NCBI GenBank assembly: GCA_017480395.1
Contig: JAFVAS010000135.1
Coordinates: 1 to 21,367 of the forward strand
Reading direction: 5' to 3'
Source: Oscillospiraceae bacterium
Lineage (GTDB): Bacteria; Bacillota; Clostridia; Oscillospirales; Oscillospiraceae
Length of the DNA stretch: 21,367 nucleotides
Shown here one piece after another: positions 14,451 to 21,367 of this stretch (the stretch's first letter is position 1; every line of letters starts with the position of its first letter). The translations under genes and the position numbers were made by a program. Below the pieces are notes generated by a model. That model did not search any database. It had not been told where the DNA came from and saw only the letters and a program-made list of their open reading frames with translations.

Positions 14451-15206
14451 ATGAAAAAATGGATTGCCCTTATGCTGGCGGCGGCGATGCTGGCCGCCCT
14501 GACCGCCTGCGGCTCCGCCGCCCAGAGCGCCCCCGCCGCCTCTGATGCCGCCCCATCCTCTGCATCTTCGGATGCCGCCGCCCCCGCCGAGCCCGCTTCG
14601 TCGGAAGCGACCGAGCCGGAGGAGGACGTGGACGCCGGCGAGATCATGGGTCAGGTCGATGGCTACACCTATGACAACCATTACTTTGGCGTCAGCGCCA
14701 CCTTTGCCGAGCCCTGGTATGTCCTCAACGGGGAGGAGGCCGCCGCCCTGAACGACGCCGCCATGGAGCAGCTTTCCGAGGAGGAGGCCTATCAGCAGCT
14801 GGTCGAGACCGTTCAGAACGGCGGACAGGCCTTCGATATGTCCGCCCTGCTGCTGAATGACAGCGAATACACCGACAACGTCAACGCCTTGGTGCAGGAC
14901 ATCGGGGTCTCCTTCGAGATTTTGGGCGCCGCCGCGGAGGAGATGATGCTGGAGGAGACCAAGAGCTTCTACAATGACCCGGACTCCGCGATCCAGATGG
15001 GCTTTACCAACGCCACGGTGAGTGACAGCGAATGCACGCTCAGCGGCGTGACCCATCCCGCCCTGCTGCTGCGCTATGAGCAGGAGGACGGCAGCGCCGC
15101 CTACATCTACCAGACCGTCATCGTGAAGGGGCACTACATCTGGGTGCTCACCGTCACCACCTTTGGGGAGGACCGCAGCCAGGAGGTTCTGGCCCACTTC
15201 GAGTGA
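14451..15206 (+). CDS. Small lipoprotein of unknown function, possibly PsbP/DUF1795-like fold
   Basis: A 251-residue exported lipoprotein. It has a signal peptide with lipobox LTAC (Cys20), an Ala/Ser/Pro/Glu-rich linker (about 21-65), then an alpha/beta domain (about 70-251). The domain opens with GYTYDNHYFGVSATFAEPW and later has LLLRYEQEDGSAAYIYQTV and KGHYIWVLTVTTFG. This order, a strand and W-containing loop first and ligand-free beta strands last, recalls PsbP/DUF1795-type folds, but that is a pattern impression. There are no catalytic motifs. It stands alone between a promoter and a terminator-like hairpin, so position gives no function beyond neighbourhood with the peptide transporter. 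Confidence 0.85.
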   Translation: MKKWIALMLAAAMLAALTACGSAAQSAPAASDAAPSSASSDAAAPAEPASSEATEPEEDVDAGEIMGQVDGYTYDNHYFGVSATFAEPWYVLNGEEAAALNDAAMEQLSEEEAYQQLVETVQNGGQAFDMSALLLNDSEYTDNVNALVQDIGVSFEILGAAAEEMMLEETKSFYNDPDSAIQMGFTNATVSDSECTLSGVTHPALLLRYEQEDGSAAYIYQTVIVKGHYIWVLTVTTFGEDRSQEVLAHFE

Positions 15207-15230
15207 GGCTATGCCCGACCAATACAGATG

Positions 15231-15261
15231 CAACACCACCCTGTAAAGCAGGGTGGTGTTG
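15231..15261 (+). terminator. Strong hairpin, probable terminator with weak U-tract
   Basis: A perfect 13-bp stem pairs CAACACCACCCTG (15231-15243) with CAGGGTGGTGTTG (15249-15261) around loop TAAAG. The following bases are TTATAG, a poor U-run. The position, 25 bases after the lipoprotein stop and before the next promoter, supports termination. Confidence 0.75.
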
Positions 15262-15301
15262 TTATAGGGGAAATTTATAGCGCCTCATAAAATATAAAAA
15301 T

Positions 15302-15330
15302 TTGCTTTTTGCCGGATGACGCGCTATAAT
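15302..15330 (+). promoter_or_regulatory. Promoter for the peptide-binding lipoprotein gene
   Basis: Perfect -10 TATAAT at 15325-15330, preceded after 17 bases by TTGCTT at 15302-15307. The flanks are AT-rich. It gives a 5' leader of about 50 bases. Confidence 0.75.
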
Positions 15331-15344
15331 GCGGAATAGCATAA

Positions 15345-15369
15345 CGGCCGGGGCCACGGGTTCCGGCCG
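15345..15369 (+). other. 5' leader hairpin of the oppA-like mRNA
   Basis: CGGCCGG (15345-15351) pairs with CCGGCCG (15363-15369) over an 11-base loop, just after the expected transcription start and just before the RBS (AAAGGA, 15375-15380). A 5'-terminal hairpin like this could stabilise the mRNA. It is too small for a known riboswitch. Confidence 0.5.
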
Positions 15370-15385
15370 GCTAGAAAGGAAATGA

Positions 15386-17200
15386 ATGATGAAACAGATT
15401 ACTTTGAACAAGTGGAAGCGGCTGTCCGCCCTGCTTCTGGCCCTGGTGATGGCCTTCGCCCTGGTCAGCTGCGGCAGCACTTCCGACGGCTCTGCCGCGC
15501 CGAGCGCCTCCGCTCCGGCCTCCGACGCCGAGCCCGCCGCCCCCACGGATTCCGCCGCCCCCGCCCAGGAGGGGGATGCCGCCCCGGCCCAGGAGAGCGC
15601 CTCCTCTGACCTGGCGGCCGATCAGACCCTGAATCTGCTGCTCTCCACCTCCACCGTCAACGTGCTGGAGCCCAACGGGGCCAGCTGGGTGGGTGAGGCT
15701 CAGATCTACGCCGAGACCCAGGCCGGTCTGCTGCGCATCGTCACCGACGAGGACGGCAACGACTCCTATGTCGCCGACGGCGCCGAGGACTATGTGATCT
15801 CCGACGACGGCCTGACCTACACCTTCTACCTGCGGGACAACACCTGGAGCGACGGCGTGCCCGTCACCGCCCAGGACTATGTCTACTCCTTCTTCCGCAA
15901 CCTGGATCCGGAGAACGGCTTCTCCACCACCCAGTATGTGGACGTGAAGAACGCCCAGGCCTACTATGACGGCGAGATCACCGACCCCGCCGAGGTGGGC
16001 ATCTCCGCCCCCGACGACCACACCGTGGTCTACACCCTGGAGCATCCCAACTCTGAGTTTATCTACTACCTGGCCTATCGCTCCGGCTTCCCCGCCCGTC
16101 AGGACGTGATCGAGGCCGCCACCTCCCAGTATGGCACCGACTACACCGAGATGGTGTTCTCCGGCCCCTTCAAGATCACCTCCTGGGTCAAGGACAACAG
16201 CGTGACCCTGGAGAAGAACGAGACCTACTGGGATGCGGACAATGTCTATCTGAACACCGTCAAGTTCCAGCTGGTGCCCGAGATCTCCACCCAGGCCACC
16301 CTGTTCGACGCCCAGCAGCTGGACGTCGTGGAGTATAACGACGACTACGGCGAGGACTGGCTGGCCCAGGCCGATGCCGGTCAGATCCGCTACATCAGCA
16401 AGCCCGGCGCCTATTCCAACTTCCTGATGTTTGCCTGCGAGAACGGCGGCAACTCCGGCCTGATGGGCAGCGCCAAGATCCGTCTGGCCCTGTCCCTGGC
16501 CATCGACCGCCAGGAGCTGGTGGACGTGATCTGGGGCCGCAACGAGGCCGCCTACACCTATGTGCCCCCCGCCTGCCTGGTGGGCACCACCGAGTTTAAC
16601 GTCACCGGCGAGGGCCTGGTGAAGGAGCTGCAGGCCCAGTATGCCACCGACGAGCAGCTCCAGGCCCTGTTCCAGGAGGGCCTGACCGAGCTGAACTCCA
16701 GCCTGGCCCTGAGCGACGTCTACCTGGATTTTGTCCGCCAGTCCAACACCCTGGCCGAGCAGAACGAGGTGGAGTACCTGGCCCAGACCTGGGAACGCCG
16801 CCTCGGCATCCACATCAACGTGGTCAACACCCCCGACGACGAGGAGCGTCAGCAGCAGATGGACTATGACATCGGCCTGAACAGCTGGGAGGGCGGCGCC
16901 AGCCCCTATGACTACCTGTTCGTGGTCAACGTCCCCTTCGGCCTGAAGTATCTGACCGGCGTCTACACCAATGAGGAGGTCAACGGCCTCCTGGCCAACG
17001 TCACCGCCATTCCCGACGAGACGGAGCAGGCCAATGTCTACCACCAGATCGAGAATATCATCCTGGAGGAGGGTGGTGTCGGCCCGCTGTACTTCACCGA
17101 CATCCGCTATTTCGTCCAGACCGATGTCCAGGGCCTCCACTTCACCAACTTTGGCGCTGCGGCCATCGAGTTCTCCCACGCTTATATTGCAGCGGAGTAA
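15386..17200 (+). CDS. oppA: Peptide ABC transporter substrate-binding lipoprotein (SBP family 5)
   Basis: A 604-residue extracytoplasmic binding protein of the OppA/DppA family that captures oligopeptides for the permease encoded downstream. The signal peptide ends in a lipobox (LVSC, Cys29), and an Ala/Ser/Pro/Glu-rich linker runs to about residue 73. The mature fold starts at DQTLNLLLSTSTVNVLEP. Typical SBP_5 features include YTFYLRDNTWSDGVPVTAQD, FSGPFKITSWVKDNSVTLEK, the NETYWD motif and LALSLAIDRQELVDVIWG. ATG at 15386 and 15389 are adjacent; the RBS AAAGGA fits the second slightly better. Codon use is markedly more biased than in neighbouring genes (nearly all CTG, GCC, ACC, AAC, ATC), implying high expression. 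The permease and ATPase genes follow after a 136-base gap with hairpins. Peptide length preference is not readable. Confidence 0.93.
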   Translation: MMKQITLNKWKRLSALLLALVMAFALVSCGSTSDGSAAPSASAPASDAEPAAPTDSAAPAQEGDAAPAQESASSDLAADQTLNLLLSTSTVNVLEPNGASWVGEAQIYAETQAGLLRIVTDEDGNDSYVADGAEDYVISDDGLTYTFYLRDNTWSDGVPVTAQDYVYSFFRNLDPENGFSTTQYVDVKNAQAYYDGEITDPAEVGISAPDDHTVVYTLEHPNSEFIYYLAYRSGFPARQDVIEAATSQYGTDYTEMVFSGPFKITSWVKDNSVTLEKNETYWDADNVYLNTVKFQLVPEISTQATLFDAQQLDVVEYNDDYGEDWLAQADAGQIRYISKPGAYSNFLMFACENGGNSGLMGSAKIRLALSLAIDRQELVDVIWGRNEAAYTYVPPACLVGTTEFNVTGEGLVKELQAQYATDEQLQALFQEGLTELNSSLALSDVYLDFVRQSNTLAEQNEVEYLAQTWERRLGIHINVVNTPDDEERQQQMDYDIGLNSWEGGASPYDYLFVVNVPFGLKYLTGVYTNEEVNGLLANVTAIPDETEQANVYHQIENIILEEGGVGPLYFTDIRYFVQTDVQGLHFTNFGAAAIEFSHAYIAAE

Positions 17201-17215
17201 AAAACCAGTTATAAT
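17187..17215 (+). promoter_or_regulatory. Possible internal promoter before oppB
   Basis: TATAAT at 17210-17215, with TTGCAG at 17187-17192 and a 17-base spacer. The -10 is perfect and the -35 weak. It overlaps the end of the binding-protein gene and could transcribe the permease/ATPase genes separately. Confidence 0.5.
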
Positions 17216-17236
17216 ATCATATAACCGACAAGCACA

Positions 17237-17268
17237 ATGGCATAGGGCGCAGCTGCGCCCTATGCCAT
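17237..17268 (+). repeat. Perfect 32-bp palindrome in the oppA-oppB gap
   Basis: A 16-base arm (ATGGCATAGGGCGCAG, 17237-17252) is followed directly by its reverse complement (17253-17268), giving a long RNA hairpin. No T-run follows, so it is a partial terminator, an RNase barrier protecting the upstream mRNA, or a processing site. This fits a need for more binding protein than permease. Confidence 0.85.
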
Positions 17269-17286
17269 CGTGGGTATCTCAGGAAA

Positions 17287-17304
17287 GAAAAAGCTCGCTT
17301 TTTC
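17287..17304 (+). other. Short A/T-rich hairpin upstream of oppB
   Basis: GAAAAAGC (17287-17294) and GCTTTTTC (17297-17304) are perfect inverted repeats, effectively a 7-bp stem with a CTCG loop. Its 3' arm ends in five T, so it may help attenuate transcription together with the upstream 32-bp palindrome. On its own it is weak. Confidence 0.45.
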
Positions 17305-17336
17305 GAGAACTTTTCAAAAAGAAGGTAGCTGCTACT

Positions 17337-18293
17337 ATGATCAAATTTGTTTTGCGACGCTTTCTCGAACTGCTGCTGGCGCTGTTTCTCATCGCGACGG
17401 CTACGTTCTTTTTGACCGCCGCCGCTCCGGGCGATCCGCTGCTCTCCCGCACCCTGGCCCTGCCCGAGGCGTCCCGGGACGCCATGTACGCCAAGTACGG
17501 CCTGGACAAGCCGGTGCTGGAGCGCTATGTCATCACCATGAAGGGGATGCTCCACGGCGACTTCGGCGAGTCGGTGGTCTACCAGGGCCAGACCCTGCAG
17601 ACCATCCTGCGGGACAAGCTGCCCGTCTCCGCCCGGCTGGGACTGCAGCAGCTGATCTTCGGCGTGCTGGTGGGACTGCTGCTGGGGGTGATCGCCGCGG
17701 TGAAGCGGGAGACCTGGATCGACCGATGTATTGTGGTGTTCGCGGTACTGATGATGTCGGTGCCGGAGCTGGTGCTGGGCCTGATCTTCCAGAAGTACTT
17801 TGCCGGCACGCTGAAGCTCCTCCCGGTCATCGGCTGGCCCACGGGGAAGGATCTGTGGTTCGGGGGATGGAAATACACCATTCTGCCCACCCTCTCCGGC
17901 GGCCTGCTCTACATCGCCACCTACTCCCGGCTGCTCAAGACCTCCATTCTGGACGTGCTGGATCAGGACTATATCCTGACCGCCCGCTCCAAGGGCCTCT
18001 CGGAGCCGAGGATCGTCTGGAGCCACATCATGCGCAACTCCATGATCCCCATCGTCACCCGGCTGCCGGTCACCCTGGCCATGTGCCTCACCGGCTCCTT
18101 CATGATCGAAAAGATCTTTGCCATCCCCGGCATCGCCGCCTATTTTGTGGAGGCGGTGTCCGCCAATGACCTGTCCATCGTGCTGGGGGAGACGGTGTTC
18201 CTGGCGGCGCTGTTTATCACCGTCATCTTCCTGACCGACATTCTCTACACTATCGTGGATCCCCGGATCCGCATCCAAGGAGGGAAGCGATAA
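17337..18293 (+). CDS. oppB: Peptide ABC transporter permease, OppB/DppB type
   Basis: A 318-residue membrane permease of the oligopeptide importer, normal for DppB/OppB. An N-terminal segment (about 9-30) precedes an extracytoplasmic loop with the family pattern YGLDKPVLERYV and GDFGESVVYQGQT. Five more segments follow from about residue 100. The EAA coupling loop reads DYILTARSKGLSEPRIVWSH near 200-220. The end, DILYTIVDPRIRI, is characteristic. The start at 17337 is chosen because MIKFVLRRFLELLLAL is the canonical N-terminus and AGAAGG lies upstream; the frame runs open further upstream but without family similarity. Its stop shares one base with the next start (TAATG), implying tight coupling to the second permease. 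Confidence 0.95.
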   Translation: MIKFVLRRFLELLLALFLIATATFFLTAAAPGDPLLSRTLALPEASRDAMYAKYGLDKPVLERYVITMKGMLHGDFGESVVYQGQTLQTILRDKLPVSARLGLQQLIFGVLVGLLLGVIAAVKRETWIDRCIVVFAVLMMSVPELVLGLIFQKYFAGTLKLLPVIGWPTGKDLWFGGWKYTILPTLSGGLLYIATYSRLLKTSILDVLDQDYILTARSKGLSEPRIVWSHIMRNSMIPIVTRLPVTLAMCLTGSFMIEKIFAIPGIAAYFVEAVSANDLSIVLGETVFLAALFITVIFLTDILYTIVDPRIRIQGGKR

Positions 18294-19231
18294 TGGCACA
18301 GGCAAAGAATACCGCCGAAGCGCTGCGCCCCGAGGACTTTGTCATCCTCCGGGAACGGAGCGCCCCCTCCGACCTGTTGGTACGGGAGCCGGTGGGCTAC
18401 TGGAAGGACGCCTGGCGGCGGCTGCGCCGCAATAAGGTGGCCATGACCTCCCTGGTGGTGCTGGGGCTCTTTCTCATTATGATTATCATCGGCCCCTACC
18501 TCCGGGGCTACGACTACATCACCGCCGCCCCGCAGTATAAAAACGCGGATATGTCCGCCCAGTTCTGGCTCGGCGCCGACGCCCTGGGGCGGGATCTGTT
18601 CTCCCGGCTCTGGGTGGGCACCCGGGTCTCCTTTGTCATCGCCATTGTCTGCACGGCGGTGCAGGTGGTGGTGGGCTGTCTCTACGGCAGCGTGATGGCC
18701 TATTTCGGCGGCATTGTGGACGAGATCATGATGCGTATTCTGGAGGTCATCACCGCCATCCCCAGCCTGCTGATCACCATTCTCATCATGATCGCCCTGG
18801 GCAACAGCGCCTTCTCCCTGCTGGTCGCCCTGTGCATCGCCTCCTGGTGCCCCACCGCCCGGGTGGTGCGGGGGCAGATCATGCAGCTGCGGGAGTCGGA
18901 GTATGTCATGGCGGCGGAGGCCATGGGGGAGCGGCCCATGCGGATCATCCTGCGCCATCTGCTGCCCAACATCATGGGCATTCTGATTCTCGATGTGGCC
19001 ACCAGCATTCCCGGCTACATCTTCCAGGAGGCCGGCCTGAGCTTCATCGGCCTGGGCCTCCAGACCCCCGCCATCAGCCTGGGTCTGCTGATTTCCAACG
19101 GGCAGGCCGTGATGAACTCCCACGTCAACCAACTGATCTTCCCGGCGGCGGTGCTGTGCATCATGGTTCTGGCCTTCAACCTGCTGGGAGACGGCCTGCG
19201 CAACGCGCTGGACCCGAAATTCCGCAAGTAA
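18293..19231 (+). CDS. oppC: Peptide ABC transporter permease, OppC/DppC type
   Basis: A 312-residue second permease subunit. A cytoplasmic N-terminus of about 55 residues contains YWKDAWRRLRRNKVAM, the usual OppC_N lead-in, before the first membrane segment (about 57-75). The outer loop has FWLGADALGRDLFSRLWVGTR, the hallmark of DppC/OppC proteins. Five further segments follow. The EAA loop is EYVMAAEAMGERPMRIILRH, and the C-terminus LLGDGLRNALDPKFRK is typical. It pairs with the upstream permease to form the membrane channel, with the two ATPases on the cytoplasmic face. Confidence 0.95.
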   Translation: MAQAKNTAEALRPEDFVILRERSAPSDLLVREPVGYWKDAWRRLRRNKVAMTSLVVLGLFLIMIIIGPYLRGYDYITAAPQYKNADMSAQFWLGADALGRDLFSRLWVGTRVSFVIAIVCTAVQVVVGCLYGSVMAYFGGIVDEIMMRILEVITAIPSLLITILIMIALGNSAFSLLVALCIASWCPTARVVRGQIMQLRESEYVMAAEAMGERPMRIILRHLLPNIMGILILDVATSIPGYIFQEAGLSFIGLGLQTPAISLGLLISNGQAVMNSHVNQLIFPAAVLCIMVLAFNLLGDGLRNALDPKFRK

Positions 19232-19243
19232 AGGGGTGGCGGC

Positions 19244-20277
19244 ATGGACAATCTGTTAGAGATCAAGGGCCTGCGGGTCAGCTACCACACCTATCAGGGC
19301 GAGGTGCAGTCGGTCCGGGGCGTCGATCTGGAGATCGGACAGGAGGAGTCCGTGGCCCTGGTGGGGGAGTCGGGCTGCGGCAAATCCGTCACCGGCAAGA
19401 GCATTCTGCGGCTGATCCAGGCCCCGGGCGAGATTCTGCCCGGAAGCCAGATCACCTTCGACGGCCGGGATGTGCTCTCCCTGAGCAAAAAGGAGCTGCG
19501 CGCCTACCGGGGCGGCCAGGCCTCCATCATCTTTCAGGACGCCCTGGCGGCGCTGAATCCCACCATGACGGTGGGCAGACAGATCATGGAGAACCTGCTC
19601 TACCATCGCAAGATCGGCAAGCGGGAGGCCCGCGCCGAGGCCATCCGCCTGCTGGGCGAGGTGGGCATTCCCAACCCGGAGAAGCGGGTGGATCAGTACC
19701 CCCACGAGTTCTCCGGCGGCATGCGCCAGCGGGTGATGATCGCCATCGCCTTCGCCTGTCAGCCCCAGCTGCTCATCGCTGACGAGCCCACCACCGCCCT
19801 GGATGTGACCATCCAGGCCCAGATCATCAAGCTGCTCAAGCAGCTCCAGCGGGAGAACCACACCTCCATCCTGATGATCACCCACGACCTGGGCGTGGTG
19901 GCCAGCATCGCCCAGCGCATCTTCGTCATGTACAGCGGCGTCATCGTGGAGCGGGGCTCCAGCGACGATATTTTCTACCGTCCCCGGCACCCCTACACCC
20001 GGGCGCTGCTCCAGGCGGTGCCCCGGATGGATCAGGAGGGCAAGCAGGAGCTGAACTCCATCGAGGGCACGCCCCCCGATCTGATCGCCCCGCCGGAGGG
20101 CTGTCCCTTTGCCTCCCGGTGCAAATACGCCATGCCCGTCTGCGCCCGGCTTGCCCCGGAGGTCACCGACTTCGGCGGCGGCCACCGGTGCGCCTGCTGG
20201 CTCTACCACGAGATGGCCCCCCGGGTGGCGGAGCTCAACGACCCGGACGCCGCCCCCGCCGGAGAGGAGGTTGGGCA

Positions 20278-20281
<4 letters not shown>
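19244..20281 (+). CDS. oppD: Peptide ABC transporter ATPase, OppD/DppD type
   Basis: A 345-residue nucleotide-binding subunit. Walker A is GESGCGKSVTGKS with Lys47. The Q-loop is IIFQDALAALNPTM, the signature EFSGGMRQRVMIAIAF, Walker B LLIADEPTTALDVT, and the H-loop LMITHDLGVV. The C-terminal oligopeptide domain has four cysteines: CPFASRCKYAMPVC and a later RCACW. Family members use equivalent cysteines for a metal cluster, reported for some peptide importers. AAAGGGGTGG precedes the start, and the stop overlaps the next start by 4 bases (ATGA). It works as a heterodimer with the following ATPase. Confidence 0.95.
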
Positions 20282-21251
<970 letters not shown>

Positions 21252-21255
<4 letters not shown>

Positions 21256-21367
21256 CGGGCGTTTTCAAAAGTGCAGCCAAGGTGACCCTGTTCGCCCTGG
21301 CCCTGTTTGCCCTGTTGGCCCTGATCGCTCTGATCGTCGCCCTGACGGGGGCCGGCGGCTTCGGCGA
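21252..21367 (+). CDS. Membrane protein of unknown function at end of the opp operon (3' end missing)
   Basis: The start overlaps the OppF stop (ATGA), so translation is coupled to the peptide transporter. Only 38 residues are in the window: MTGVFKSAAKV, then one long hydrophobic segment rich in Leu/Ala (about residues 12-31), ending TGAGGFG at the window edge. This could be a signal anchor or the first of several membrane helices. I do not recognise the family from this fragment. Its place suggests a role with the importer, for example as an accessory membrane protein or a peptidase, but nothing visible decides this. Confidence 0.7.

Noticed and set aside
15345..15369. Leader hairpin of oppA as a riboswitch
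   Set aside because: The whole leader is only about 50 bases with one 7-bp stem, and no known riboswitch core is recognisable.
16971..17336. Upstream extension of the oppB frame
   Set aside because: The extension translates as Ser/Arg-rich shadow of the binding-protein gene. The family's N-terminus begins at 17337 with an RBS.

Overview
The window is GC-rich, and every gene I accept lies on the + strand, packed into operons with short gaps or ATGA-type overlaps. GG-rich Shine-Dalgarno sites, sigma-A-like promoters, lipoprotein signal peptides with Ala/Ser/Pro/Glu linkers and the protein families point to a high-GC member of the Clostridia. A gut Oscillospiraceae relative (Flavonifractor, Lawsonibacter or Dysosmobacter type) is my inference. 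There is no rRNA, tRNA, CRISPR array or insertion sequence, and no gene-free stretch longer than about 200 bases.

Region 1 (1-2231) holds the end of a fumarate reductase/succinate dehydrogenase flavoprotein and its complete iron-sulfur subunit. No membrane anchor gene follows, and the flavoprotein has Gln where covalent-FAD enzymes have His. Region 2 (2209-4715) is a three-gene operon: a DUF4418-like membrane protein, an FtsX/MacB-type permease and its ATPase. It has a near-consensus promoter inside the end of the preceding gene, a perfect 16-bp palindrome at the expected transcription start, and a clear terminator.

Region 3 (4738-14359) is the most unusual part. An extended -10 promoter and a strong terminator bracket ten genes that look like one transcript. 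They encode a transglutaminase-like lipoprotein, a PilC/GspF platform protein, four small single-pass proteins built like pilins but without canonical prepilin leaders, a PilT-like ATPase, a SARP/BTAD-type regulator fused to a dead GGDEF domain, a membrane diguanylate cyclase with an intact GGDEF motif, a REC-GGDEF(degenerate)-EAL phosphodiesterase, and an Hpt-like protein whose phosphoacceptor His is Tyr. I read this as a compact type IV-pilus-like machine carrying its own cyclic-di-GMP control module. PilB, prepilin peptidase, PilM/N/O and a classical major pilin are not in the window.

Region 4 (14371-15261) is a single-gene unit for a small lipoprotein. Region 5 (15302 to the right edge) is an oligopeptide ABC importer: substrate-binding lipoprotein, two permeases, two ATPases, and the start of a further membrane protein. 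The binding-protein gene has its own promoter. It is separated from the permease genes by a second possible promoter and a perfect 32-bp palindrome, an arrangement suited to making much more binding protein than permease.
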